A stretch of DNA of 64,000 nucleotides from Areca catechu (Eukaryota > Streptophyta > Magnoliopsida > Arecales > Arecaceae): the NCBI GenBank assembly GCA_021397845.1, contig CM038039.1:178596526-178660525 (forward strand), in the 5' to 3' direction. The translations under genes were made by a program, and so were the position numbers. The notes under the pieces are model-generated. The model saw nothing but the letters and a program-made list of their open reading frames with translations, was not told where the DNA came from and searched no databases. Positions within the stretch are counted from its first letter, which is position 1, and the number at the start of each line of letters is the position of its first letter. This document shows positions 1 through 9,643 of the stretch, in pieces.

Positions 1-351
1 GGTCTGAACCCAGTCTGTCCCTCTTCGGTAACTTCTTCTACCTGAAGAGGGACTTGAGGAGTCAGGAATGGGTTTTCTTCATTCTCCGCCAAGGCCAAAA
101 ATTCCTAAAGTGTCTCCCGTCGACTGTCCACGGGTGGAAGACCCGGTTCTTCTTTGTCAGCAATCTTGAGCCCTGGGGGTTCGAGCTGTTGTGGAGAGAA
201 CCATGGCCGAGGGTCCGTGAGGGGAGGTTGCTTTCAGCGGCGGACCAGGGCACATTCAATGAGATCATTAGAGCCAGCCCGACAACGGCATTCGAGCTGC
301 TGGGGGAGGGAACCCTCCACCAGTCGAGGATCAACCCCCAAGGAGTCCTAG

Positions 352-429
352 GCAAGCGCCAACCTCCCCTCTTATAGATTCTTAGCTCTTTCCCCTTCTC
401 TTTCGCTAACCCTGAATTTCCTGTGACAG
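352..429 (+). other. Predicted GC-AG intron 1 of the antisense accessory gene
   Basis: The donor reads AG|GCAAGC and the acceptor TTTCCTGTGACAG, with a CTAAC branch-like motif shortly before it. Removing these 78 nt keeps the frame: base 351 joins 430-431 to form one Gly codon, and the exon 2 frame continues for 95 nt before the first stop. Without removal the frame stops at TAG 375-377. GC donors are a known minor class. The boundary is inferred from sequence only. Confidence 0.6.
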
Positions 430-974
430 GAGGAAGGATGCAAAGGATCGACAAATCCAAAGTCACCCGAAGGGCGGTGCGAAAGCGGACCATCCTAGAA
501 TCGGCCTCCGTGCCGGCCGCAGAATGATAAAAGAAGAGGCGGGAGGAGGAGCGACCTGTCCCTGTCGTTGAGGTCAAGTCGGATGAAGATGGCGTCCCCC
601 TCACCGAGCGCATGGTAAGGAAGGTGGCGGGGGCGCCGGCTCCACCGGGAGGGCCAGTCATCTGACTGGAGCAGGGGCAGTCGGGGGCATCCAGCACAGC
701 CGCAGCACCAACGCCTATGCCTATTGGTCTAGAGGAGGTAGTCCCCTCGACTGACAAGGGCAAGAGGCCGGCCGTGGAGGGGGCAGTCGGCAGCAAAGCC
801 GAGCAGTCGGACGAAGAAATCCGCCAGGAAGAGTTCCAGCACTAGCATGCACTTGACCACCCTAGGAGGGCACGGAGCCTATTGAGGGGGGCCATGATAG
901 ATGCCGACTGGGAGGTGTCGATCCAGAGAAATCTGATCGATGTAACAGTGGAATCTTACCGCGACTTCATGAGG

Positions 975-1053
975 GTAAGGACTTTAACTCGCCTCTTTAC
1001 TCCTTTATCTTTCTTTCTTTAGGCATAGTACTAACCCGGTTATACATTTGTAG
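975..1053 (+). other. Predicted GT-AG intron 2 of the antisense accessory gene
   Basis: Donor AGG|GTAAGG, branch motif CTAAC at 1031-1035, T-rich tract and acceptor TTTGTAG. The 79-nt intron lies between codons (phase 0). Splicing joins a conserved-looking helix (SYRDFMR) to LLHDISLMDD, which continues in the coiled-coil exon. Confidence 0.75.
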
Positions 1054-1797
1054 CTCCTCCATGACATCTCCTTGATGGATGACGGCATCTGCCGAGTGGT
1101 GCATGCTGCCAGGACATCCACGAAGAGGGTCCAGGAGTTGGAGGTGGCCCAGGAGGCCACAACGGCATCTCTGAAATCTTCTAAGGAAAGCTTGGTGGCA
1201 GCCCAAGCGGAGACGGAGTCTGCAAAAGCAGCTCTGAGAGAGGCCGAGAGTCGGCTGGCCGACCACGAGGCCCGATTGAAGAAGAGGAAGGCGAAGGTGG
1301 ACTCACTTGCTTGCCAACTGGGAGAGGAAGAGAAGCGATCCACGGAGGCCGACCGGAGGGCCCAGGCTGAACAGGCGACGGTGACACGGTTGGCGACCCA
1401 GCTCGAGGAGTCCAAAGAACTTGCCGCAAGGCAGGTCCAGGGAGCTGTGGCGGCAAACAAAGCCTCCAATGGCTTCACTGAGAATGAGGAGGCGGCGTCG
1501 GACTTCTACAGGGAAGGCTACGACGACTGCCTGAAGAAGGTGGCCGCACTCTTCCCCAGGCTGGACTTGTTGGGCACCGAGTTGCAGGACCCGACCGAGG
1601 GAGAGGAACCCCAGGCAGAGGCTCCAGCAGAAGGCGAGGCTGGAGAGGCTAGGGCCAAAACCCCAACACCAGCCGACACAGAAGTGGTGGCCTTCCCAAT
1701 GGAATCCCCAGTTGCTGCGGTCCCTGCAGATTCCCCAGTTATAGCCGATGGGGCCGGGGTTGTGGCCCCTGATGCATCTATCGTGGGTCGGACCTAA

Positions 1798-2436
1798 GGA
1801 GTTTGTAAAGGTCCGACCCACCCTCTTTTGTAAATACCTTCTTTTTAAATGAATGAGAAGACTTTTTTTGTCCATTTCCAATGTACGTGGGCATTAAATA
1901 GTGTATCTCTCTTTTTTTTTTCTGAAATTCTTCTAAGTACCCCTGGTCGGCTCCTCGGTATCGCAGGGTCATGAGCTCCTTCGAAATGGCCGACGGGCAT
2001 GAAACAAGTATTTTTCTTCCGAAGTTTTCCTATGTAACCCCAGTCGGCCCACCCAGGCCAGAAGCTGGTAGGGTAGTTGAGAATGATAGTTTAATTCAAG
2101 TCAAGCATTTGAATGCCTGCTTTCGATCCCCATTTGCGAGTCAGCCCTTGTTGTGTCCTGTCTTCCCTACGATCCCATGGGGGTTCTTTTAGGATGACCA
2201 CCGGGCAGGGTCGGACTTTCGGAGTGGGCTGCCCTAGAGCCTCTATCGACCGAGGTTGGACTTTCGGAGTGGGCTGCCCTAGAACCTCTGCCGACCGGAG
2301 TCGGACTTTCAGAGTGGGCTGCCCTAGAGCCTCTACCAACCAGGATCGGACTTTCGTATTGGGCTACCCTAGAGCCTCTGCCGACTGGAGTCGGACTTTC
2401 GGTGTGGGCCGGAAGAAGTTGAAGAAGTTGTAGACT
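1798..2436. other. Tat1 spacer between integrase end and accessory gene
   Basis: This non-coding stretch separates the converging integrase (minus) and accessory gene (plus). Just after the accessory stop comes an AT-rich 3' UTR-like part with T runs and AAATGAATGAG (about 1848). Then there is GC-richer sequence and the 45-bp tandem repeats. No conserved protein is visible; short ORFs here are by-products of the repeats. Confidence 0.6.
2211..2410. repeat. 45-bp tandem repeat, four full units plus a partial one
   Basis: Units start at 2211, 2256, 2301, 2346 and 2391, each opening with TYGGACTTTC and containing GGGCTGCCCTAGA. The period is exactly 45 bp, and the units differ by a few substitutions. 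Tat elements commonly carry tandem repeats after pol that can seed satellites (established). Because 45 is a multiple of three, an artificial 15-residue repeat ORF appears on the plus strand. Confidence 0.9.
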
Positions 2437-3640
2437 TTATTGATAGTACTTGCGAAGATTGTCTACATTCCATGGGCACGTTATCTGCCGCCCGTCCAAG
2501 TGTGCGAGTCGGTAGGTTCCAGCTCGAATTACTTTAGTAACCCGATAGGGGCCTTCCCAATTAGGGGAAAGCTTCCCCTGTTCGGTTGGCCTCAAAACCT
2601 CTGCCTTCCGCAGGACCAGATCCCCAACTTGGAAAGTCCACATCTTAACCCGTGAATTGTAATATCTGGCCATCTTTTGATGGTTGGTCACCATCTTCAT
2701 ACTCACTCAGAGTTGAGTCTCGTCCAGCAGATCCAGGTCAGCCCTCCATTGCTCTGAGTTGGTCGGCTCGATGAACCGGTCAATCCGTAGGAACTGTAGA
2801 GAGACTTCCACAGGGATGACAGCCTCACTCCCAAAGGTTAGGTTGAACGGGGTTTCCCCCATAGCCGCTCGAGCGGTTGTCCGATACGCCCAAAGCACAG
2901 AATGAAGTTCTTTAGCCCAGAGCCCCTTGGCTTCATTCAGCCGAGTCTTTAACCCATGTAGGATTGTCCTATTAGTAACCTCAGCCTCTCCATTAGACTG
3001 AGGATGGGCGACCGAAGTAAGCCGATGGGCGATGTGGTATTGTTGACAGAAATCCCGAAACTGAGAGTTATCAAACTGTCTTCCATTATCGATGATGATC
3101 GTCCTCGGGATTCCAAACTATAAGATAATACAGTTTCGGATGAAGTTCTCCACTTTGGCCTCCGTTATCTGCGCCAATGCTTCTGCCTCTACCCACTTAG
3201 TGAAGTAATCAATGGCTACGAGAAGAAACTTTCGCTGACCGGAGGTCGAGAGGAAAGGTCCTAGGATGTCCATGCCCCACTGTGCAAATGGCCAAGGCAC
3301 CGTGAGTGGGACCAGCTGGCTGGCGGGCCTTCTTTGGATGCCGGAGTATCTTTGGCACGTATCACACTTTTGTACGAAGTCCAAGGCATCCTTCTAGATT
3401 GTAGGCCAATAGTACCCCTGCCGGATGATTTTGTAAGCTAGGAACCTCCCTCCGAGATGATTGCCACAAATGCCCTCATGCACCTACCAGAGCATGTAGT
3501 CCGCATCGACCGGCCCTAAGCATTTCAATAATGGTCATGAGAATGAACGCTTGTAGAGGGTCCCATCAAGGATGATGTATTTAGAGGCCGTTGAGTGGAC
3601 ATGCCTGGCTTTCACCGGGTCATCTGGAAGGGTCCCTCGC
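2437..3640 (-). pseudogene. Tat1 integrase (zinc-binding, catalytic core, C-terminal domain)
   Basis: Minus-strand reading shows an HEGICGNH...CDTCQRY zinc-binding region (about 3490-3340) and the core start GMDILGPF with its first catalytic Asp (about 3280). The second Asp is in a DNGRQFD motif (about 3085), and NGEAEVTNRT follows with the Glu (about 2990). The C-terminal part has SEAVIPVEV, GDLVLRKAEV, LSPNWEGPYRV and the end WNVDNLRKYYQ followed by a stop at 2437. There is no chromodomain, as expected for Tat. In-frame stops include those at 3118-3120 and just before 2706. The same frame is kept down to RT, so the damage is nonsense rather than frameshift. It would have inserted element cDNA; it is inactive here. 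Confidence 0.85.
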
Positions 3641-4335
3641 ATCAGGAATGCATGGATCAAGTCCATCCACGAGGCTTCTTGCTCAAACTGGTGGATCTCT
3701 ATCGGCTCTTCGACAATGCTCGGGTGCTGTAGATGTTCCACGAAGGTCCGGTCGAATGTACCGACCATGACGGTGGCCAGCCGCGACAAGGCATCCGCCC
3801 GGGAGTTCTATTGCTGAGGTATATGAAGGATCTCAAAAAATTTAAGTTGTGACACCAGGTCTCATACCTTATCCAAGTACTTGACCAAGGAAGGATCCCT
3901 CGCTTCAAATTCGCCCTTCACCTGGTTGACTACCAGCTGGGAGTCGGAGAAGGCACGGACCCTACTAATGCCCAATTCATTCGCTATCTTCAACCCTGCA
4001 AGCAGAGCTTCATACTCCACCTGGTTGTTCGACACCTGGAATGCAAAATGCAGGGCATACTCCAAACATTGCCCATCAGGGTCAGCTAGGATCAAGCCTG
4101 CACCGCACCCCGAGAGATTGGAAGCTCCATCTACGTGCAGGGTCCAAACGGACTAGGCTTTTCCCGTGGGCTCGGCTTCTCCCGCGGGGTCGGCTTCTCC
4201 CACGGGGTTAGCCACAGGCATCTCAACCATTGTCGGGGTTGTCTCTGTCCCCCAGGTGCATTCCGCAATGAAATCAGCTATTACTTGGGCTTTTAAGGAT
4301 GACCATGGCTGGAAGGAGATGTCAAACTCGTCCAA
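3641..4335 (-). pseudogene. Tat1 RNase H (archaeal-type second RNase H) and linker to integrase
   Basis: The part at 4095-3862 reads GAGLILADPDGQ...NNQVEYEALLAGL...AFSDSQLVVNQVKGEFEA, the classic layout of an RNase H domain with acidic residues in the VEYEAL and SDSQLV motifs. The plant Tat lineage is known for a second, archaeal-type RNase H after the Ty3 one, and this position fits that. Stops at 4153-4155, 3862-3864 and near 3808 break it. The following linker (3790-3641) carries an ADALSRLA motif that normally closes this domain. Confidence 0.8.
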
Positions 4336-4344
4336 CCTGACGGC

Positions 4345-5499
4345 CTATTTGGGGAGTCGTCTGGAGGTGTCAGGGCTTCGGAGGATCGCCCTGAGGGGCT
4401 GGTCCGTCAGTACGATGATCGGATGTGCCCAGAAGTAGGGATGGAGATGCTTTGCTGCTATAACGAATGAGTAAACTAGCTTTTGCACCTTAGGATACCT
4501 GACCTCGACATCATGGAGGACCTTGCCGATATAATAGATAGGTTTTTGCTGGCCGCCTTTCGCCACCCGCACGAGGACAGCGTTGATGGCCTCGCTGGAG
4601 GCCGACAGGTATAAATATAGTGCTTCCCCCTCCATTGGTTTGGCCAAGAGCGGAGGATTCCTCAAGTAGTCCTTCAAGGCTTCAAAGGCCGACCGGCATT
4701 CATCGGTTCATTGGAAGCGGTCCGACCGGTGTAAGGTCTTGAAGAATGGGAGGGATCTTTCAGCCGACCGAGAGATGAAGCGGCTGAGAGAAACAATGCG
4801 ACCTGTAAGCTCTTGCACCTGCTTTTTAGTGGTCGGATGAGTCATGTCGATGATGGCTTTGATCTTTTTGGGGTTGACCTCAATACCTCTTTGAGTAACT
4901 ATGAAGCTGAGAAATTTCCTGGAGGTTACCCCGAAGATACACGTAGCGGGGTTCAGCTTCATCCTATGGCGCCTCAACACATCAAAGGACTCCTGCAGGT
5001 CCCTGATGTGGTCGGCCTTATGGAGGCTTTTGACAATCATATCATCGACATACGCCTCCATGTTCCTTCCAAGCTGAGCTTCAAAGACTCGGTTGATCAG
5101 CCTTTGGAAGGTGGCGCCCGCATTCTTTAGGCCAAAAGGCATCATCTTATAGCAATACAGGCCCCTATCCATGACAAAGGTCGTCTTCTCCTCATCTTCG
5201 AGATGCATCCTGATCTGGTTATACCCGGAGAAAGCATCCATGAAGCTCAAGAGTTGGTGGCCGGTTGTCGCATCTACTAGTTGATCAATTTTTGGCAAGG
5301 GGAAACTATCCTTGGGGCATGCCTTGTTGAGGTCTGTGTAATCCACACAGATCCTCCACTTCCCACTAGCCTTCTTCACCATGACGACATTGGCCAGCCA
5401 CTTTGGATAATGAGACTCCCTGATGAAGCCAGCATCGAAGAGCTTCTTCACTTCCTCTTCAATGGCCTTCCATCTTTCGACGGCGAAGCTCCTCTTCTT
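4345..5499 (-). pseudogene. Tat1 reverse transcriptase and Ty3-type RNase H
   Basis: The RT core (5451-4708) shows KWRICVDYTDLNKACPKD, the fingers/palm motif FMDAFSGYNQI, MPFGLKNAGATFQ and the catalytic YVDDMIVKS. It is followed by thumb motifs (GIEVNPKKIKAI, VQELTGRI). After a stop at 4708-4710 the connection/RNase H part (4677-4345) continues with ALYLYLSAS and KPIYYIGKVL. The first catalytic Asp of the Ty3 RNase H seems to be Ser in YLYLSAS (usually D at this place), an additional sign of decay. The frame is constant with protease-linker and integrase. Confidence 0.9.
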
Positions 5500-6331
5500 T
5501 TAATGAACGGGCCTATAAGTAGGATCTACCCTGAGCTGATGGGTGATGATATCCGTCTGAATGCTTGGCATGTCCGACGCCGACCAGGTGAAAATGTTTG
5601 CATTTCTCCTTAAGAAGTCCACCAGTTCCCACCTAGCACCCTCTTCCAGAGCACTCCCTATCTGGAGGACTTTTGTAGGATCATCCTCTTTATGGGGCAC
5701 AAATACGATCTTCTTGACAGGTTCACCATGGCTGTTGGCTTCGTCTCTGGGATCAAGCTGCTCGAGTGTGGGGCACCTGTCCAGCTGCTTATCATGAATA
5801 GCTAGGCACTGCCTGGCCACTCTACGGTCTCCCCTCAGCTCCCCAACTCTATCACGGGTTGAAAACTTGGCCAGTAACCCGACCCAAAATCGTGTTATAC
5901 ACCGAGGTCGTACAGACGACCACAAAGTTGACGGAGAAGGTTCGCTGGTAAGGTTCCATCCCGAGGGTCACTGGTAAGGCAATCTCCTCCTCAACCCTGA
6001 TGGTGTTCCCTCCGAAGCTAGTGAGCAGTGCCATGGACTCCCATAGTGTAGACTTGGACAAGTTCATTCGGACAAAAGCATCATACAGTAAAACCTCCGC
6101 GCAACTTCCATTATCAATAAGGACGAGCTTTACATCATAGTTGGCGATGATAGCTGACACAACCACAGGGTCATCGCCTGGGAGAGGAGGCTCCGAGAGG
6201 TCCTCATCAGAGAAACTGATTACATTGGATCCCCTGGGCCTCTTTACAATGTCCTGGTCCTCTTTCCGCCCCCAGTCAGATCATCGGTGCAGCATGCCAA
6301 CGCCTCCATCTGTGGGGTGCTGATTGGGGGC
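5500..6331 (-). pseudogene. Tat1 protease, end of gag and protease-RT linker
   Basis: From 6331 downwards the end of gag (SVSLMRT/DLSEPPLPGDDPVVV region) leads into an aspartic protease at 6166-5852. The catalytic loop reads VLIDNGSCAEVLLYDAF, with DNG in place of DT/SG as is usual in Tat elements, and ends at YNTILGR. A frameshift at about 5870-5900 separates it from the linker ORF (5925-5500), whose frame is shared with RT. The upstream gag part is at 13340 and beyond, displaced by insertion T at 6332. Confidence 0.8.
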
Positions 6332-7655
6332 TGATGCGGCATGCATATGATTAATGTTTTGAATATGGTGTTTGTAGAGCAATGAAACCGAATTATACTT
6401 AGCATTGTACTCATCTTAATAAGATTTAAGGATTATATGAAAAGGGACTATTACATGATTAGACACAACTCTAAAACTCAGAAGGAAGAAGATCTAGACA
6501 ATAGGGGCTAATGATTGAGGACTTACCTTGATGAGTTTTCCAACCTTCCTATGATTCAAAACTTGAAACTACTGATGCTCTAGACTGGAGAACTTGGATA
6601 ACAATGATCAGAACCCTGGACTTGGGCTTCAGCTTGTTGGTTCATTGTCAAGGGGAACCCTGTTCATAACTCAAGGACTTCGAAGGACCCTGCAATGAAG
6701 ATCAAAGTTAGGGTTGAAGGATGCAAACATAAAGAAGGGATGGGAGAACTTGTGAACAAAGAAAAGATAGTTGAGAAGATCTGGCCGACTCCAATGCCTT
6801 TGACTTGAGCTTGGATGATGAATTGCTAGGGAAGAGAGTGGCTTTGGGCATGGAAGAAGAAGATAGGAAAAATTTCACACATAAAATTCAAGACAACTTC
6901 ACTTCAAACTTCATTCATTTCCAAAATCAATCTCTTTTACAATGGACGTCCAAGGCTTTTAATAGCCTCACAAAGCTAGCTTTTGAAATTTAAAAACTCC
7001 CCAAATTGAGGAGGATTACAAGGGGGGTTGGAGGATTTGGTGGAGAGTTTGGAGGGATGTGGGGGGGGATTGGAGGATTTGGTGGAGGACTTGGAGGGAT
7101 GTGGCCAACCTCCTTGAATTTAAATCTCCCTTGTTGGCGCCCAAAGGGTGATGAGGTGGCTGGTGAAGTGGCACCTGATGATGTGGCATGGTGAGGTGGT
7201 CTTCTACTTGGATAAGAATGACATGTGGCGCCCAGTGGTCCTAGTTGATGGTCCTTTTCTCTTGCTTGGTTGATGTGTCTTCTCTTCTTCATGTGGTCAA
7301 ATTCTGGGGTCTAGAATTTGAGTCTTGTTGCTGGCTTTCATGGCTTTAAGACTTGATTAGACTTAACTCAACTGAATTAGACTTAACGCAACTGAACTGA
7401 CTTGACTGACCTAGACTTTAAAACTTGAAATGGACTTACAAGAAATGAAATTTTAAAAGTAATTACAGGACTCAATAAACACTCTTGATTTGAAACTCAA
7501 AATTAATTACAGGACTCTTGAAAAGGAAATGACTCTTGAAAATAAAATATTTTTGAACTAAAGGATACAGGGTAACCTAATTATCTTCGATCCAAATTGG
7601 GATAAGGCTAACCTTGTTGGAGTGAAGTTTCTTTCGGCTTCTGGTGTCCACACCA
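6332..7655 (-). repeat. 3' LTR of element T
   Basis: 1324 bp. In the minus sense it opens TGGTGTGGACACCA (a 14-nt hairpin at 7655-7642) and ends GCCGCATCA at 6332. A TATA-like CTATTAAAAG lies near 6967-6958 (minus sense), with a TTGTAAAAGAG start-like motif just downstream. A purine-rich tract GGAGAAT abuts its outer edge at about 7656-7665. The chromodomain ORF reads about 79 bp into this LTR before its stop. Confidence 0.9.
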
Positions 7656-8251
7656 ATTCTCCTGGGGTGGGCAGAACTCGACCCAGTCGAGTATGGTTCA
7701 GTTTTGTCCTGGTAATGCTCGAACAAGTCTGGGTTAAGTCTTTGCAGGTCCTCTCGAGTAATCCAAGAGTTGTTGGACTCAGGTCGACCTTGCCATTGAA
7801 CCAGGTATCGCTGATAGTCCTTATTCATGGTAGTAATGGTCTTGTCATCCAGGATTCTCTCAATCCTCTCTCTCCGCTCAGGTAGGGTTGGTGGTGGACA
7901 CTTGGAAATAAGTTCACTCTCAATGAAAGTTTCTAGCCCAAAAGGCTCACTAGGTATTAGTACTGGTTCTTTGTATTCTACTAGGTCTGAAACATTAAAG
8001 GTTGTACTGATACCCATATCAGGTGGAAGTTCCAAAACATACGCATTAGGCCCTATTTTCTTTAAGATCTTGAAAGGTCCCGCTCCGCGGGCATGCAGCT
8101 TCTTTATGGTTCCAGGTGGGAACCGTTCAGGGTTGAGCCTAATCATTGCATAATCCCCTTCATAGAATTCTTTAGCCCTCTTATGTGAATCAGCTAAATG
8201 TTTGTAAGTCTCATTGCTCAGTTTGATCTTATTACTGATTTCTTTATGCAA
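7577..8251 (-). CDS. Integrase C-terminal domain plus chromodomain of element T, open
   Basis: A 224-residue open frame with no upstream catalytic core. Residues 1-30 (KIKLSNETYKHLADSHKRA) match the helix preceding the SH3-like domain of chromovirus integrases. Then come GDYAMIRLNPERFPPGTIKKL, the GPF/Y-like ARGAGPFKILKKIGPNAYVLELP, and FNVSDLVEY. After an acidic/Pro linker (ERIERILDDK) the chromodomain YLVQWQGRPESNNSWI...REDLQRLNPDLFEHY occupies about residues 143-180. The last 26 residues are translated from the LTR. Chromodomains steer integration to marked chromatin (established for chromoviruses). The first Met is arbitrary, since homology starts further upstream with a stop near 8255. 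The lineage may be Galadriel-like; I am unsure. Confidence 0.8.
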   Translation of the reverse strand: MHKEISNKIKLSNETYKHLADSHKRAKEFYEGDYAMIRLNPERFPPGTIKKLHARGAGPFKILKKIGPNAYVLELPPDMGISTTFNVSDLVEYKEPVLIPSEPFGLETFIESELISKCPPPTLPERRERIERILDDKTITTMNKDYQRYLVQWQGRPESNNSWITREDLQRLNPDLFEHYQDKTEPYSTGSSSAHPRRIGVDTRSRKKLHSNKVSLIPIWIEDN

Positions 8252-8470
8252 ATTTGTAACATGCTATACGAAAGATTCAGCAGACTCAGAAATTTACACA
8301 AGCACTTATAAAATGCAGACTGAACTAGGCATCCTTATTGAGAGGAATTTTATTGGACTCTCTAGGACCTAAACCTAACAGATTAATGACTCTCTAGATT
8401 TGACCCTGGTCTGGTATGCACATGAGAATTTACCATGGGTTCCTAGCAAATGCCATAAGGTTTTCCAAAA
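8252..8470 (-). other. Spacer between gag module and integrase tail in element T
   Basis: About 220 bp. It begins with the FWKTLWHLLG-type codons directly after the ORF stop, then shows a run present in all sister elements: a 'reaching stop', then AGAGTC...TTAGGTTTAGG...AATAAAAT. It ends with degraded integrase codons (SESAESF). No catalytic integrase or RT sequence is present. This is the scar where pol should be. Confidence 0.7.
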
Positions 8471-9340
8471 TTAGGTAGCAAAAGGAATATACTTTAAAAG
8501 CTCATGCATCCTAGTAATCTCATCAAAATGAAACTTAATGGCTCTAAAATTATGATAAGACTCAGGGAAAGGCAGGAAATAGGAATCCGAGACTTGGGGT
8601 AATTTAGGGGAATCTTGAAACAGACCTTGGTTACTCATGATGACCTTAAGATTATAATTTTGATCTACAGGCGAGATGCTTCTAGGTAGTTGAAGGTCAT
8701 TAGGAAAGTCTTCTAAAATAATCATTGGATTCTTCTCGGGTACCTGAAGGAGTTCTTGTGTCGAAGCTAAAGTATTGGGTTCTTCCTGAGGGCATTGTCT
8801 TACGGGAACCAAGTCCTCACTAAATTTTGGTTGTTTTGATGTTTCAGGACTAGGCTCAATAATCTTTTCTTTACCAAAGGTTTCCTCAGGTAAGGTACTA
8901 AAGTTGTTCTCTTCACAGTCTTCCCCTTCATATTCATCTATTAAACTTATGTTAGTCTCATACACATATTTACTAGGTTCAGATTTGCCTTCTTCCTTCC
9001 CTAGCCCTTCAGTTTGAGGATACCCTAAGTCTTGAGTATTCATGAACTCAACTTGTACTTCAGGGTTCTTACTTCTATCATTCATATGAGCTAATGGGAT
9101 AGTAGGAGTTGGTTGGTCTAAGGAAAATTGTTTACCCAGCATTTGGTTCAATTGGGCCATTAGATCATTTAGGCCTCTCAGCATGGTTTCAAGATTCGGG
9201 TCCATGGCTACACTGGACTGGGTATGGACTGGTGAATATGAGGCTCCTGATTTAGTTTTCATGCATGCAAGTAAACTCATGCTCGAGCTAAGGTTTCCTA
9301 GACCTAGAGCATAAATTAGAGGTCTAATTAAGTGAACCAA
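8471..9340 (-). CDS. Gag-derived ORF of element T lacking the capsid core
   Basis: A 289-residue open frame. An N-terminal MDPNLETMLRGLNDLMAQL segment parallels the start of the P1 gag (PDLEAMIRTLTESM). Then it jumps to an acidic linker (NISLIDEYEGEDCEENN) and the C-terminal module DSYFLPFPES...KFHFDEITRMHELL...FAT. The capsid (Retrotrans_gag) block seen in P1 and Q is missing, apparently by an in-frame loss. No CCHC zinc knuckle is visible. The true start may be the ATG before DPNLET rather than the upstream one. It ends at a TAA just before the FWKTLWHLL codons. Role unknown; perhaps particle association. Confidence 0.65.
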   Translation of the reverse strand: MVHLIRPLIYALGLGNLSSSMSLLACMKTKSGASYSPVHTQSSVAMDPNLETMLRGLNDLMAQLNQMLGKQFSLDQPTPTIPLAHMNDRSKNPEVQVEFMNTQDLGYPQTEGLGKEEGKSEPSKYVYETNISLIDEYEGEDCEENNFSTLPEETFGKEKIIEPSPETSKQPKFSEDLVPVRQCPQEEPNTLASTQELLQVPEKNPMIILEDFPNDLQLPRSISPVDQNYNLKVIMSNQGLFQDSPKLPQVSDSYFLPFPESYHNFRAIKFHFDEITRMHELLKYIPFAT

Positions 9341-9643
9341 CTAGCTAGTAGTACTTATGGGACTTAGCCAGGTAGGTGGAGGGGAGTGAAGGTCCCTGAT
9401 TGCCAACCTTAGACACCAATCTGAGATTGGACAGGTAGGTGGACCAAATCACAAGCCCTGATGCACCAATCCTAGACACCAAGCCAGTAAGCACACACCA
9501 ATTAGCTGACACAGTTAACTTGACCCTAACCTGAACCCAACTTGTTGGTGTCCCTAACCTACTAGGGCAATTAACGTTCTACTCAATTTTAATTAATGGG
9601 ATGGGATCGATATACTGGTTGGTGATTTTTGGGCTAGGGACAG
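9341..9643 (-). other. Leader of element T, gag-proximal half
   Basis: Non-coding. It matches the leader layout of P1, P2, Q and R: in the plus orientation GGACTTAGCCAGGTAGGTGG, a CCAATC...GATTGG-type inverted repeat in the CCAGGTAGGTGGACCA part, CTACTAGGGCAA, then GGTTTTGGGCTA-like sequence. The solo LTR of family P is inserted at 9644. Confidence 0.7.

Larger units (their letters stand above)
1..1797 (+). pseudogene. Accessory gene antisense to Tat1 gag-pol: transposon-associated N-terminal domain plus coiled coil, spliced
   Basis: Reads as three exons: before 1 to 351, 430-974 and 1054-1797. Exon 1 (open from the window edge) encodes an aromatic-rich region with WVFFIL, GWKTRFFFV and PWGFELLW, resembling the Pfam family called putative gypsy type transposon (PF04195). 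This is my recognition, not a search. Exon 2 is charged, Pro/Ala-rich linker. Exon 3 is a long heptad-like Ala/Glu/Lys/Arg coiled coil (about residues 10-150 of the exon), then a YREGYDDC motif, an acidic Glu/Pro/Ala tail and a TAA stop at about 1795. In-frame stops at 525-530, 663-665 and 843-845 break exon 2, so it is a pseudogene in this copy. It lies between integrase and the (off-window) 3' LTR on the opposite strand, as reported for extra ORFs of Tat elements such as Grande. Function unknown. Confidence 0.75.

Noticed and set aside
62..796. 244-residue minus-strand ORF
   Set aside because: Shadow of the accessory gene exons on the plus strand; the plus strand has recognisable domain text and splice sites.
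2113..2433. Plus-strand ORF with a 15-residue repeat (TFGVGCPRAS type)
   Set aside because: Produced by the 45-bp tandem repeat, whose period is a multiple of three; no start context or homologous protein, and it lies in the spacer after integrase.
6805..6993. Pair of 62-residue ORFs at 6805 and 12491 as a conserved small gene
   Set aside because: They are conserved only because they are in the two LTR copies of T, and are antisense to the element.
7006..7194. Gly/Trp-rich ORF resembling a glycine-rich protein, and its Pro-rich complement
   Set aside because: Falls in the T LTR in a GGAGGATTTGG simple repeat; the same repeat occurs in the other LTR with frame changes.
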